A program made the translations under genes and the position numbers. 64,000 bases of DNA. Source: UBA4408 sp002389785 (lineage in GTDB: Bacteria > Bacteroidota > Bacteroidia > UBA4408). The stretch is from NCBI GenBank assembly GCA_035438985.1, contig DAORJK010000003.1, positions 273,186 to 337,185 of the forward strand. The letters are read 5' to 3'. The first letter of the stretch is position 1. Each line of letters starts with the position of its first letter. Shown in pieces: positions 16,364-25,810 of this stretch. The notes below the pieces were generated by a model. It was not told the DNA's origin. It saw nothing but the letters and a program-made list of their open reading frames with translations, and ran no database searches.

Positions 16364-18718
16364 TTAAAATTTAAAGTTGTAAGAAATGGAAGGAATTGGC
16401 CTTGCAATGATGCTGTACTGAATAGCTTCAGTAGAATTGGTCCCGCTATCGCTTTGTTGAAAATACACACTAAAGGCATTGTGTCGACCATACACATTAT
16501 ACACCGAAAATACCCAAAAACTTTCATAACGCTTGCGAACTTTTCCTTGACGTGTTACCGACAGGTCTAAGCGGTGATAAGCAGGAATTCGATAATTATT
16601 GCGTTTCTCATCAGCGTTCGTCGGAATAATATATCCTTGCACAACAATGCGGTTGGTTGGAAAAGTTGAAGGTGTTCCAGTGGCAAATGCAAAAGTTGCA
16701 GACATGTCCCATTTTTTATTAAACTGATAAAAGCCCACCAAATTTAGATTATGTAGTTTGTCGAAACGGTTCGGATACCAGTCTCCTTTATTGATACCTT
16801 CCACTTTTCGTTCTGTTCTGGCTAAGGTATAACTAAGCCAGCCTGTAAACTTTCCTTTATTCTTTTTCACAAAAAGTTCCAATCCATAGGCTCGTCCTTT
16901 GCCGTTGAGCAATTCGGCCTCTATGTATTCGTTTAATAAAAGGTTTGCATTGTCGATGTAGTCAACTTGATTAATCATGTTCTTATAGTAAATTTCAACG
17001 GAGCTTTCGTAGTTGTTTGACTCACCAAAATTCTTAAAATAACCCGCTGCAACCTGGTCACAAATCTGCGGTTTAATGTTATTCGTTGTTGGTGTCCAAA
17101 CATCCAGCGGTGTGCTTGCTGATGTGTTTGAAACGAGGTGCAAATACTGAGAAATGCGTGTATAACTTGCCTTAATGCTGCTCGATTCTGTAAGATCAAA
17201 CTTAATATTGAAACGTGGTTCTAAATTTCCATATTGTTTTATGACCTTTCCGCTTGCCACATTGATAGTATCATCAAGCGGTTTCGAAATATTGGGAACT
17301 GTGTCGCGATATGAATATACCTTTCCTGGTCCAACATATTGCCACATGGAGTAGCGTAACCCATACTGTGCAGTAATTCTACCTCCAATTCGCTGTTCAT
17401 TATCAAGGTAAACAGCACTTTCAACTCCCCACTTATCTTTTAAACTTATATCACTGCTTTGGTCACCACTGGTGAAGGTAGCTCTACCCGGTCTAAAATC
17501 ATAGAGGGTTGCTTGGCCTCCTATGTGGACCGTATTTTTAGTATTTGCGTAATAGGTGAATTCGGGCTTGATACTATAATTAATAATTTTTGATCGCCAG
17601 CTAAATTGATCTCCGTTGGGTTGTCCAAAAACTAATTCGTAGTCGTAATTACTGTAAAAAACGGTAGTGTTTAAAAATAGTTTTTGATTAAAGAGGTGAT
17701 TCCACCGAATTGTGGTGGTGGTGTTTCCCCAGTTAGATTTAAAACCGGAACTAAAGACATCACGACCCAAATAACCTGAGGCGTATACCCTGTTTTTGTC
17801 ATTGATGATATAGTTAATTTTAGCTGTTAAATCATAAAAATAAAACTTCGATTTTTTTAAATCATCACGCAAAAATGGTTTAGCTAAAAAGTCAATGTAT
17901 GAACGACGTCCTGCAACAATAAAGGAGCATTTGTCTTTTACAATTGGCGCCTCAATGGTTAGTCTGCTAAAAATTAATCCAATTCCACCATTCACTGCGA
18001 GCTTCTTGTTGTTTCCCTCATTTAATCGCACATCTAATATACTTGACAATCTTCCTCCGTACTGTGCAGGAATACCGCCTTTAATAAGTTTAACGTCCTT
18101 AACGGCATCGGGATTAAACACCGAAAAGAAACCAAACAAATGTGAGGAGTTAAACACAGGAGCTTCATCCAATAGTACCAAATTTTGGTCAACACCTCCA
18201 CCTCGAACATTAAAACCTTGAGCGCCTTCTCCAACCGTGCTCACTCCCGGCAATAGCTGTATGCCCCTAATAATATCAACTTCACCCAACAGAGCGGGAA
18301 TTTTCTTTATCGTTTTTATATCTAGTTTATTAACGCTCATTTCCACATTTTTTACGTTTCCATCAGAGCGTTCACTCACAATTTCTACCTCTTTCAGCTC
18401 TTGATTTTTTTCACTTAATTCAACGGTGTTCGTTTTATTTGCAAAAAGTTCAACTTCGAACTCCTGGGGCTCAAAACCTATAAGTGTATAAACAATGGTA
18501 TACTTTCCCTTTGGCAAGGTAAGTGAATAAAAACCGTAAGGATTGGTTGCAACGCCATTGGATGTACCCTTTACAGAAATGACTGCTCCAATAATTTCTT
18601 CACCATTTTTAGCATTCTTAACATAGCCGCTAAGTGTGAATTTTTCTTGTGCCTGAGCGTTCAGGCCAACTACTAAACACAGAATATAAACCAGGGTGAT
18701 ATCTTTGATTTTGCGCAT
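16364..18718 (-). CDS. TonB-dependent outer-membrane receptor with carboxypeptidase-like N-terminal domain
   Basis: A 784-residue outer-membrane receptor. A signal peptide (ending LNAQAQ) is followed by a CarboxypepD_reg-like beta-sandwich (FTLSGYVKNAKNGEEIIGA), a plug domain with the motif GFNVRGGGVDQNLVLLDEAP, and a 22-strand barrel ending in SYNFKF. It should import a substrate using TonB-ExbBD energy. It is not SusC-like, as there is no SusD gene; instead a DUF4249 lipoprotein follows. Expression is probably regulated, since an inverted repeat overlaps the promoter. The ATG at 18716-18718 gives the signal peptide. Confidence 0.93.
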   Translation of the reverse strand: MRKIKDITLVYILCLVVGLNAQAQEKFTLSGYVKNAKNGEEIIGAVISVKGTSNGVATNPYGFYSLTLPKGKYTIVYTLIGFEPQEFEVELFANKTNTVELSEKNQELKEVEIVSERSDGNVKNVEMSVNKLDIKTIKKIPALLGEVDIIRGIQLLPGVSTVGEGAQGFNVRGGGVDQNLVLLDEAPVFNSSHLFGFFSVFNPDAVKDVKLIKGGIPAQYGGRLSSILDVRLNEGNNKKLAVNGGIGLIFSRLTIEAPIVKDKCSFIVAGRRSYIDFLAKPFLRDDLKKSKFYFYDLTAKINYIINDKNRVYASGYLGRDVFSSGFKSNWGNTTTTIRWNHLFNQKLFLNTTVFYSNYDYELVFGQPNGDQFSWRSKIINYSIKPEFTYYANTKNTVHIGGQATLYDFRPGRATFTSGDQSSDISLKDKWGVESAVYLDNEQRIGGRITAQYGLRYSMWQYVGPGKVYSYRDTVPNISKPLDDTINVASGKVIKQYGNLEPRFNIKFDLTESSSIKASYTRISQYLHLVSNTSASTPLDVWTPTTNNIKPQICDQVAAGYFKNFGESNNYESSVEIYYKNMINQVDYIDNANLLLNEYIEAELLNGKGRAYGLELFVKKNKGKFTGWLSYTLARTERKVEGINKGDWYPNRFDKLHNLNLVGFYQFNKKWDMSATFAFATGTPSTFPTNRIVVQGYIIPTNADEKRNNYRIPAYHRLDLSVTRQGKVRKRYESFWVFSVYNVYGRHNAFSVYFQQSDSGTNSTEAIQYSIIARPIPSISYNFKF

Positions 18719-18757
18719 ACTACACAAGTGTTGGGGTTGATTTGATTTAAGCGGCGC

Positions 18758-18788
18758 CAAAACTATGGAAACTTTTCTTGCCGACAAA
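18758..18788 (-). promoter_or_regulatory. Promoter of the TonB receptor/DUF4249 operon
   Basis: On the minus strand TTTG (18785-18788) is separated by exactly 19 bases from TAGTTTTG (18758-18765), a perfect match to the Bacteroidota -33/-7 consensus. The start codon lies about 40 bases downstream. Confidence 0.75.
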
Positions 18789-18795
18789 GTTTCCA
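18766..18795. promoter_or_regulatory. Inverted-repeat operator in the TonB-receptor promoter
   Basis: TGGAAACTTT (18766-18775) and AAAGTTTCCA (18786-18795) form a perfect 10-bp inverted repeat with a 10-base spacer. It covers the -33 element and the promoter spacer, the classic place for a dimeric repressor. There is no T-run, so it is not a terminator. The regulator is unknown. Confidence 0.6.
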
Positions 18796-18810
18796 GGAAG
18801 ATTAACAGCT

Positions 18811-19272
18811 TTATTTATACTTAATCGCAGGCAATGAAACTCCTTTTAGAAGTAAATACTTGCTTTCTAAAACACGCATCTGTGCTTTTTGTTTTGTTGT
18901 TTTATCGGAATAGCCGCATAAATGAAGAATGCCATGAATCATAACACGGCACAGCTCTTCTTCGGGAGATGTATTAAAAATTCGTGCATTTTCGAACACT
19001 CTTTCGAGACTAATATAAATTTCGCCACTTATTCCTGTTTCTTTGGTATTAGAAGGCAGCGAATTTTCAATTGGGAAGGTAATAATGTCGGTAAGTGTAT
19101 GGTGGTTCAGAAAGGTTTTATTTATCTCAAGCAAATAAGCATCTGTGCAAAAAATATAGTTTATTGTTCCGCACTTTTTTTTCTCGCTTAGAATGGTGTT
19201 GCTAATCCATTTCTTAAGCTCTTTCTTTAATGGAATAGAGTAATTTAGGCCTTCTGAAAAAAAATGAATCAA
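18811..19272 (-). CDS. ybeY: Endoribonuclease YbeY (16S rRNA 3'-end maturation)
   Basis: A 153-residue member of the UPF0054 family, a metal-dependent RNase for rRNA maturation and ribosome quality control. The conserved TDIITFP is at 61-67. The metal motif reads HGILHLCGYSD at 113-123, so the third canonical His ligand is Asp123; a D at this place is, to my knowledge, common in Bacteroidota YbeY. It follows the RsbW-like gene with an 18-base gap and is last in a DUF4175-ATPase-YbeY operon. Confidence 0.94.
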   Translation of the reverse strand: MIHFFSEGLNYSIPLKKELKKWISNTILSEKKKCGTINYIFCTDAYLLEINKTFLNHHTLTDIITFPIENSLPSNTKETGISGEIYISLERVFENARIFNTSPEEELCRVMIHGILHLCGYSDKTTKQKAQMRVLESKYLLLKGVSLPAIKYK

Positions 19273-19290
19273 CTTAAGATGAGTAGGTTG

Positions 19291-19704
19291 TTAGGCCACC
19301 ATGTGTGGCGACTTAAAACTAAGTTGAACAATTCTGCCGTTCTCATGAAATTGAACTTCGTCGGCAAGGTGTTTCATCAGAAAAACACCTCTTCCATTTA
19401 GTTTTTCAATGTTTTCGGGATCGGTAGGGTCGGGGATATTTGTATAATCAAAGCCTTGACCTTCGTCTTTTACATAACAGTTGATAATGTCTTTATCGGG
19501 CTTAAACTCGATATCAATTTTTTTGTCGGGGTTTGATTTGTTGCCATGTTGAATAGCATTATTAACAGCTTCTGTTACTGCAACCAAAATGTTTCCAAAC
19601 GATTCTTCGTGCAACTGCCATTTATCGCAAACATCTTGTACCAGTTTTTCAACCAGTGCCATGTCTTCATATCTAGAAGCGATATTGATGCTGAATTTTT
19701 CCAT
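19291..19704 (-). CDS. RsbW-like ATP-binding protein (anti-sigma factor kinase type, HATPase_c)
   Basis: A 137-residue GHKL ATPase domain. The N box is EAVNNAIQHGNKSNP, the G1 box is DEGQGFDYTNIPDP and the G2 region is GRGVFLMKHLAD. No histidine phosphotransfer domain is present, so it is the stand-alone RsbW/SpoIIAB type that phosphorylates an anti-sigma antagonist. No sigma factor or antagonist is nearby. In Bacteroidota this gene sits regularly between DUF4175 and YbeY. The ATG at 19702-19704 is chosen: it lies 13 bases after the DUF4175 stop and starts at the natural domain edge. Confidence 0.88.
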   Translation of the reverse strand: MEKFSINIASRYEDMALVEKLVQDVCDKWQLHEESFGNILVAVTEAVNNAIQHGNKSNPDKKIDIEFKPDKDIINCYVKDEGQGFDYTNIPDPTDPENIEKLNGRGVFLMKHLADEVQFHENGRIVQLSFKSPHMVA

Positions 19705-19717
19705 AATCGTGCTAAAA

Positions 19718-22700
19718 TTATTTTTCAAATGTATTAAAATATTCATTGACTTTCGTTTTATAAAAAGAATTTAGCGCAGGAGGAACGGTCTTGAGCAACT
19801 CGGCTTCTTTTTGTTTAAGGAGGTTATACTCAATAAATAAATTTTGGTTACGATTTATTAAATCTTTTGATTCTGTACTCTGTCGTTTTTCATCTTGTTC
19901 CCGCTCCCTTTCTGCCTTTTCGGCTTCCAGCAATCGGGTTAATATTTCTTCTTGTCGGTTCAGTGTTTCTTGACTAATGCGCTTGTTTACCAAATCTGTT
20001 TCTGTTTTTTCCATGTTGTCGGCTATTCGTTTCAGCTCTGCATTCCCTGATTTTCCATTCTTATCCATTTGCCCTGCCATTTTTTGTAATTCTCTTCTCA
20101 GTGCTTCTTGTTGTGCGGCAAGTTTGCTTAGCTGCTCGCTTTCTCCACTGTTTTTGGGCTTTCCGGCTGTTCCATTTTTTCCCTTACCATCCTTTTTTCC
20201 ATTAGGATTGTCCATGCCTTCTTTTAACTTCTTTATTTGCTCATTAATTTCTTTTTGTAGTTTCTGCATAGTTGCTGCACTGGGCTTTGAGTTTTTTCCC
20301 GGTTTTTTACAACTACCCGACCCCGGTTTGCTCTGTTGTTGTTGTTGTTGCATTTGGTTTAACGATTCGCTCAGCAAAAGTGCAAGGTTATTTACAGAGG
20401 TCATTACTTGTTGTTGACGTGCTGCAGCCATAGGACTTTGGCGTTCTGCCAAAAATTTAATTCCTTTTTCCATATTGGAGTTAATATCTCCTATTTCTTT
20501 GTTTACTATGTTCTCAATTTTAGGATTGCGTTTGCTCAGTGCAAACAGCGAATCTTCAATCATTTTAGCATCGTCTTTTAGTTTTTTCTGGCCTTGTGCT
20601 ATTTTCAGGTATTGGGGATTATTAATTTGAGTTGCATTCAATTGTTTCATTAAGGCTTCTTGATCGAAACTTAGTTCGATTAAGTTTTCAAGTATTGCGC
20701 GCAGTGCATCAATGTCCTCTTCGTTTTCCTCATTCTGCATTTCCTTTTGCATACTTTCGAGTTTTTGCGCTAACTCTTCTTGTTTTTGGGCTGCCTTTTT
20801 TTGTGCATCGGAAGCTTTTTTGTTTTTCTTATCCGCCAAATTTTCCTTTGCCTCGTTCATTTCCTTTTCAATCTCCTTCTGTTCTTCCGCAGTTTTAGGC
20901 AAGTCGTGCGGTTTTTCGAGTTCTTCGTTCTTCTTCTCTATATCGCTAATATCCTTCTTAATGTCATCGAATTTTTTATTCAGCTCATCTTGCTTTCCTT
21001 CCAATTGTTTATTGTCCGAATCCTTATCTTTTGCTTTCTCTGCTAATTCATTTTGTTTTTTGGCAAGGTCTTCAAGTTTGGTTTGTGTGTCTTTTAACTT
21101 TTGCTCCAACTCCAATTGTTTAAACAATTCTAGTTGCCTGTCGAGCTGCTTTTCAAGGTCCTTATTATCGAGCTTCATTTTATCAAGCGCCTCTTGTGTT
21201 TTTTCCTTATCAAAGTTTTCGAGTAGTTTTTGAAGCTCTCTCACTTTTTCCTTCATTTCTTCACTTAACAATTCATTAAACAATTTCTCCAATTGTGCTT
21301 GTTTTTCGGCCAGTTGTTCGTCGGGCTTCTTATACTCGTTTTGCTCCTGATTGTTTTTTGAATTTTCTTTTTGCAACTCTTCTACCGTTTTTTGAAGGTC
21401 CTTTTGCTTGTTCAGCAACTCTTGTAGTTTCTTTTTTTCTTCAAATCCAGGATTCGTCTTATCCATCAGCTTCTTGCTGATATCGTTCATGTCCTTTTGT
21501 AACTCCTTGGCTTTTTTGAGGCTTTCCTGAAGGTCTTCCTTTATCTTAGAATTATTTTTTTCGGTTGCCTCGCTTAGTTGTTGCAGGGTGGGTGCTTTAA
21601 AAATCATTTTTTGAGTACGTGCTGATTTTGCTCCATTTACCCCATCGTTGTCCCATACTTCAAAATAATATTCAACTTGTTCACCGGGTAAAATTCCAAG
21701 GCTAGACAAATCCCAATAATGAAAAAAATTGTCTTGTGTACTGGCTTTGTTCACCGATAATTCCACTATTTTTTCATTGTTTTGAACAAAAGCAAGCATC
21801 TCGCTATCTCCGGCATTAATTAGCTTGTAAATAAAGTTGAGTTTGCTAAACCCATAGTCGTCTTTTATTTCACCACGAAAAGCGATCAGTTTTGATGACA
21901 TTGAATCGGGACGTTCTTCAACCTGAATTGTGGGATATTGATCGGGTATTACATTTATTGAATATACAATACTGTCGCGGCTTCTAAGATACTCATTGGC
22001 AGTAATTACAGCATAGGTTTTATTTCTAAAATAACGGTTAGAATACGAAAACGCATTTGGAGATGATTGATTTATTGGAAAGGCGGTATCGCCAAAACCA
22101 AGAATGAGTTGTTTGGTATTTTGAGTGGTAAAAGACCAGCTAACTTTTGTACCGGCAGGAATAACCAAGTCGCCGGTATTGTGAAGCACTTCGTTGTTTT
22201 TATGTAGGTAGGCAGGGTAGTTTAGGCTTATATCAAAATTAAGCAAAACCGGATTGGGAAGAACACGCAGTTCGTACTCCTGCGAATAAAAGCCATCGGC
22301 GTGTAATTTAAATTTTGTTGTGCTTTGGAGATTTTTAAATAGGTAGGTAAAATTAACCGTGTTCTCTTTTTTTAACGGATAGTCAATTTTATCGATTTCA
22401 ATAAATACAGCAGCCGGAATTTCGCTTCCGCTCACTTTAACTTCTAATTCATAATCCTTTTGTTGAACTGCAGATAAGTTTTTGTTTAGTATATCAAATT
22501 GAAAGGGTGCCTTTTTTTCGAAATAGACATTGTGCTTAACAAGTCTGTTGGTTGCTTCGGTGATGATACCCGGTGAAAAAATCAACAGAATTAGCAATAC
22601 TAATATTGGTACAAGGGCAAATTTGAGGTATTTTTTGTTTTGACTAAAATCTATTGCCGAAGTAAAGGGAATGGGCTTTAGTTCTTTAATTTTTTGATTA

Positions 22701-23101
22701 ATTCCTGCTTCAAGCAATGACTGCGATATGCCTATTTCTTGATTTTGTTGTAGTGCCTGGAGTTGCAAGGTGTTTAGAAGCTTATCCTTTACACCCGAAA
22801 AATGTTTCCCGATAATTTCAGAAGCTTGTTCGTGAGAAATGGTATTGCCCAGTTTGTATAATTTAAACAAGGGGATTAAAATCCATCGAAGTAAGATACC
22901 CAATGCACTCAGCAACAAAAAGTAAAATAACACTGTGCGAATGGTTGTTCCAAAGTTTCCATAATATTCGAAAACAGCAACCAGTAAGTAAAACACCAGA
23001 AAAAGGCCGGTAAAGTAAATACTGCCTTTGATGAGCTTGTTTTTGTAATATTTTCGAATAAACTCATCGAGTTTATCAATCAATACCTGATAGTTGTTCA
23101 T
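19718..23101 (-). CDS. DUF4175 family membrane protein with long coiled coil
   Basis: An 1127-residue protein of unknown function typical of Bacteroidota. Two membrane helices lie near residues 22-45 and 55-80, and a third near 155-175. A beta-rich domain follows (about 190-510), then a charged Lys/Glu/Gln coiled coil of about 380 residues (510-890), a short Gln run near 930, and a Gly/Lys/Asn-rich stretch before another coiled coil. It is probably anchored in the inner membrane with most of its mass outside the cytoplasm. It heads an operon with the RsbW-like gene and ybeY. Several long reading frames on the opposite strand are shadows of the biased composition. Confidence 0.88.
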   Translation of the reverse strand: MNNYQVLIDKLDEFIRKYYKNKLIKGSIYFTGLFLVFYLLVAVFEYYGNFGTTIRTVLFYFLLLSALGILLRWILIPLFKLYKLGNTISHEQASEIIGKHFSGVKDKLLNTLQLQALQQNQEIGISQSLLEAGINQKIKELKPIPFTSAIDFSQNKKYLKFALVPILVLLILLIFSPGIITEATNRLVKHNVYFEKKAPFQFDILNKNLSAVQQKDYELEVKVSGSEIPAAVFIEIDKIDYPLKKENTVNFTYLFKNLQSTTKFKLHADGFYSQEYELRVLPNPVLLNFDISLNYPAYLHKNNEVLHNTGDLVIPAGTKVSWSFTTQNTKQLILGFGDTAFPINQSSPNAFSYSNRYFRNKTYAVITANEYLRSRDSIVYSINVIPDQYPTIQVEERPDSMSSKLIAFRGEIKDDYGFSKLNFIYKLINAGDSEMLAFVQNNEKIVELSVNKASTQDNFFHYWDLSSLGILPGEQVEYYFEVWDNDGVNGAKSARTQKMIFKAPTLQQLSEATEKNNSKIKEDLQESLKKAKELQKDMNDISKKLMDKTNPGFEEKKKLQELLNKQKDLQKTVEELQKENSKNNQEQNEYKKPDEQLAEKQAQLEKLFNELLSEEMKEKVRELQKLLENFDKEKTQEALDKMKLDNKDLEKQLDRQLELFKQLELEQKLKDTQTKLEDLAKKQNELAEKAKDKDSDNKQLEGKQDELNKKFDDIKKDISDIEKKNEELEKPHDLPKTAEEQKEIEKEMNEAKENLADKKNKKASDAQKKAAQKQEELAQKLESMQKEMQNEENEEDIDALRAILENLIELSFDQEALMKQLNATQINNPQYLKIAQGQKKLKDDAKMIEDSLFALSKRNPKIENIVNKEIGDINSNMEKGIKFLAERQSPMAAARQQQVMTSVNNLALLLSESLNQMQQQQQQSKPGSGSCKKPGKNSKPSAATMQKLQKEINEQIKKLKEGMDNPNGKKDGKGKNGTAGKPKNSGESEQLSKLAAQQEALRRELQKMAGQMDKNGKSGNAELKRIADNMEKTETDLVNKRISQETLNRQEEILTRLLEAEKAEREREQDEKRQSTESKDLINRNQNLFIEYNLLKQKEAELLKTVPPALNSFYKTKVNEYFNTFEK

Positions 23102-23131
23102 CTGAAACCGTTGTAATTAGCACGAATACTG

Positions 23132-23139
23132 CAAATATA
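23132..23139 (-). promoter_or_regulatory. -7 promoter element of the DUF4175 operon
   Basis: TATATTTG on the minus strand matches TAnnTTTG. It lies about 30 bases before the start codon. The -33 element is not clear. Confidence 0.5.
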
Positions 23140-23203
23140 GCTAAAGAAAGAGTCTGCCTCTTTATTGGCATTAAAAGAAATGTTAAAAGGCAATAAGTTT
23201 AGT

Positions 23204-24100
23204 TTAAAAGTTTTTAAACCTTCCAAATACCCCTAATGGTAACTTGTTGTTTACTTTTGATTGTAAAAACAATTCTCCTGTTTCAAGTTTTTTGCCGCCT
23301 TTTTCGCGAAGTAGGTTCTCAATAATAATGCTTGAGAACCCTAGTGAATAGGCGTTTAAAATAAGAAAGTGTTCATCTGCATCCAACAAATTCACCACCC
23401 CTTTTATCATCTCATTAATGTTGTCTTCCAGCTTCCATTTTTCACCATTAGGACCGTGTCCAAATGCCGGAGGATCAAGTATTATTCCGTTGTATTTGTT
23501 TCCTCTTTTTTCTTCTCGTTTTACAAATTTTAGCGCATCTTCAACTACCCATCGTATGTTGCTTAAGTTTGAATGGTCCATGTTTTCTTTCGCCCATGAA
23601 ACAACTTGTTTAATTGAATCCACATGGGTAACATCGGCACCGGCTGCTTTTGCTGCTAAAGAAGCGCCTCCTGTGTAGGCAAATAAGTTTAAAAAACGCG
23701 GGTTGTTGGCTTTGATAGCAGTAATGGAGTTATAAATGTACTCCCAATTAACGGCTTGTTCTGGGAAAACACCTACGTGTTTAAAAGAGGTAAGTCCAAG
23801 TCGGAAAGTCAATGTTGGAGGTTCGTTTTTTGCCCAATGATTATTTCCGGCAAAAGCATAATTTATTTTCCACTGATCGGGCATTTCCTTGAGTTTTTTC
23901 CATTCGCCGGAAGAGCTCGACTTAGAAACAAATCGTACATGTGCCATTTTATCCCATTCGCTGCGTGGAAGCTGCTTATCCCATACTGCTTGTGGTTCGG
24001 GGCGAATTGTCAAATACTTTCCAAACCTTTCCAGTTTTTCAAAATCTCCCGAATCTATCAGTTCGTAATCGGTCCATGCTGTAGGCGAAAGTAGTTGCAT
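23204..24100 (-). CDS. Class I SAM-dependent methyltransferase, RlmI/PF10672-like
   Basis: A 298-residue protein with the SAM-binding motif FLNLFAYTGGASLAAKAAGA (near 137-156), an acidic motif HVDSIKQ and the catalytic-type motif ILDPPAFGHG. This set is typical of the RlmI/RlmK-like rRNA cytosine methyltransferase family, but the N-terminal PUA domain of RlmI is missing, so it is the short form widely found in Bacteroidota. RNA is the likely substrate; the exact position is not known. It is transcribed divergently from gltX. Confidence 0.85.
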   Translation of the reverse strand: MQLLSPTAWTDYELIDSGDFEKLERFGKYLTIRPEPQAVWDKQLPRSEWDKMAHVRFVSKSSSSGEWKKLKEMPDQWKINYAFAGNNHWAKNEPPTLTFRLGLTSFKHVGVFPEQAVNWEYIYNSITAIKANNPRFLNLFAYTGGASLAAKAAGADVTHVDSIKQVVSWAKENMDHSNLSNIRWVVEDALKFVKREEKRGNKYNGIILDPPAFGHGPNGEKWKLEDNINEMIKGVVNLLDADEHFLILNAYSLGFSSIIIENLLREKGGKKLETGELFLQSKVNNKLPLGVFGRFKNF

Positions 24101-24149
24101 ATAAGTAATAGTATTAAGTCGGTGAATGTGTGGTTGTTTTCACACAGGG

Positions 24150-24157
24150 CAAATGTA
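24150..24157 (-). promoter_or_regulatory. -7 promoter element of the methyltransferase gene
   Basis: TACATTTG on the minus strand is an exact TAnnTTTG match about 50 bases before the start codon. A short hairpin (TGTGTG with CACACA, 24127-24146) sits in the presumed leader. Confidence 0.5.
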
Positions 24158-24227
24158 CTAAGTTTAGCAATTAGCTGTTGGGTCAAATTATTATTGGATA
24201 AGTCATCTGCGGTGTGGTTTCACTTTT

Positions 24228-24235
24228 TATCTTTG
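24228..24235 (+). promoter_or_regulatory. -7 promoter element of gltX
   Basis: TATCTTTG matches TAnnTTTG and ends 20 bases before the gltX start codon at 24256. No -33 TTG at normal distance was found. Confidence 0.5.
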
Positions 24236-24255
24236 CGCCTCAATTTATATTTGAG

Positions 24256-25809
24256 ATGGAAAACCTTAGAGTACGATTGCGTTTTGCACCAAGCCCAACG
24301 GGTGGTTTGCATATGGGTGGTGTAAGAACTGCATTATTTAATTATTTATTTGCTAAAAAACACGGAGGCGATTTTTTGCTTCGAATTGAGGATACGGATC
24401 AAACCCGCTATGTGAAAGGTGCCGAGGAGTATATTATTGCTGCATTACAATGGACCGGAATTAAAATAGACGAAGGTGTGGGTGTTGGTGGTCCACATGC
24501 TCCTTACCGCCAAAGCGAAAGAAAAGAAAAAGGAATTTATCAACAATATGCCGATCAATTGGTGAAAAGCGGACATGCTTATTATGCTTTCGATACAGCC
24601 GAAGAATTAGACGCAATGCGAAAGCGATTGGAAGCCGCTAAAGTTGCTGCGCCACAATACAATTCTGTTTCACGTCAAACTATGCGCAATTCGCTTACGC
24701 TAAGTGAAGACGAGGTAAATAAACTGATGCAAAACAAAGTTCCTTTCGTAATACGTTTAAAGGTACCCCGGAATGAAGAAATTCGCTTTCACGACATTAT
24801 TCGAGGATGGGTGCTGGTAAACTCTTCGCAAGTAGATGATAAGGTTTTACTAAAAAGCGACGGCATGCCTACCTATCACCTGGCACATATTGTGGATGAT
24901 TACCTTATGGAGATTTCGCATGCAGTAAGAGGGGAGGAGTGGTTACCATCAGCCCCCGCGCATATTCTGATTTATAGATATTTAGGTTGGGAGGATAAAA
25001 TGCCACAATTGGCGCATTTGCCATTGATTTTAAAACCTGACGGAAATGGCAAATTATCGAAACGTGATAAATCCGGATTGCCAATGTTTCCTTTAGATTG
25101 GAATGATCCAAGTACCGGCGAGCACTATGTTGGTTACAAGGAAAGTGGTTTTTTTCCTGAAGCTTTTGCTAATATGTTAGCGATGTTGGGATGGAACCCC
25201 GGAACAACCCAGGAGATTTTTTCGATGCCCGAATTAATTGAAGCGTTTAGTTTTGAACGAGTGAATAAATCAGGGGCCAAGTTTGATCCTGAAAAAACAA
25301 AGTGGTTTAATCAACAATATTTGCGGAAAAAAACTGATCGAGAGTTGGCTAAATTGTTTTTTCCCCTTTTACAAAAGCACCTCGAAGAAGTTAAAATTTC
25401 AACACAGCAGTTTTCAGAAAATTATATTGAAGGAGTGTGTAAATTAGTGAAAGAAAAATCTCATTTTATTGAAGAATTTTGGGAGTCAGGAAAGTACTTT
25501 TTCGTAGCACCTGCGGAGTATGACCAGGAAGTAATTAAGAAGCGATGGAATGATGCTTCTGAAAGTTTCATTAAAACCCTTCATCATGCCTTTTCTACTT
25601 GTGCTGATTTCAGTGCAAGTGAAACGGAAAAATTATTTAAGGAAACCGCAGAAAAATGTGGAATTTCACCCGGTGCTGTAATGCAATTGTTTAGGGTGTG
25701 TTTAAGTGGAGTTGGTGGGGGTCCGGTTTTGTTTGAAATGGTTGAGTTATTAGGAAAATCAGAAGTGCTGGCACGTTTAAATTCGGCTTTAACAGGTTTA
25801 AAAAAATAG
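24256..25809 (+). CDS. gltX: Glutamyl-tRNA synthetase
   Basis: A 517-residue class I aminoacyl-tRNA synthetase that charges tRNA-Glu. The HIGH-type motif is PSPTGGLHMGG near residue 10, and the KMSKS-type motif is KLSKRDK. RIEDTDQTR, a GluRS hallmark, follows the first motif. The ATG at 24256 starts directly before RVRLRFAPSPTG; an alternative 14 codons upstream would overlap the -7 element. The folB gene starts one base after the stop. Confidence 0.97.
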   Translation: MENLRVRLRFAPSPTGGLHMGGVRTALFNYLFAKKHGGDFLLRIEDTDQTRYVKGAEEYIIAALQWTGIKIDEGVGVGGPHAPYRQSERKEKGIYQQYADQLVKSGHAYYAFDTAEELDAMRKRLEAAKVAAPQYNSVSRQTMRNSLTLSEDEVNKLMQNKVPFVIRLKVPRNEEIRFHDIIRGWVLVNSSQVDDKVLLKSDGMPTYHLAHIVDDYLMEISHAVRGEEWLPSAPAHILIYRYLGWEDKMPQLAHLPLILKPDGNGKLSKRDKSGLPMFPLDWNDPSTGEHYVGYKESGFFPEAFANMLAMLGWNPGTTQEIFSMPELIEAFSFERVNKSGAKFDPEKTKWFNQQYLRKKTDRELAKLFFPLLQKHLEEVKISTQQFSENYIEGVCKLVKEKSHFIEEFWESGKYFFVAPAEYDQEVIKKRWNDASESFIKTLHHAFSTCADFSASETEKLFKETAEKCGISPGAVMQLFRVCLSGVGGGPVLFEMVELLGKSEVLARLNSALTGLKK

Positions 25810-25810
25810 G

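Noticed and set aside
18811..19272. Loss of the third metal-binding His in YbeY as a defect
   Set aside because: Asp at this position is, to my knowledge, usual in Bacteroidota YbeY proteins, and the rest of the motif is intact.
20712..21233. Long plus-strand reading frames opposite DUF4175
   Set aside because: They are Ser/Phe/Leu-rich shadows created by the Lys/Glu-rich coiled coil on the minus strand, with no start signal or domain.
24666..24681. A third parS-like sequence, TGTTTCACGTCAAACT, inside gltX
   Set aside because: It has two mismatches to the consensus, including the central palindrome, and is explained by the codons for Val-Ser-Arg-Gln. It is far from the exact pair at 14.4-14.7 kb.
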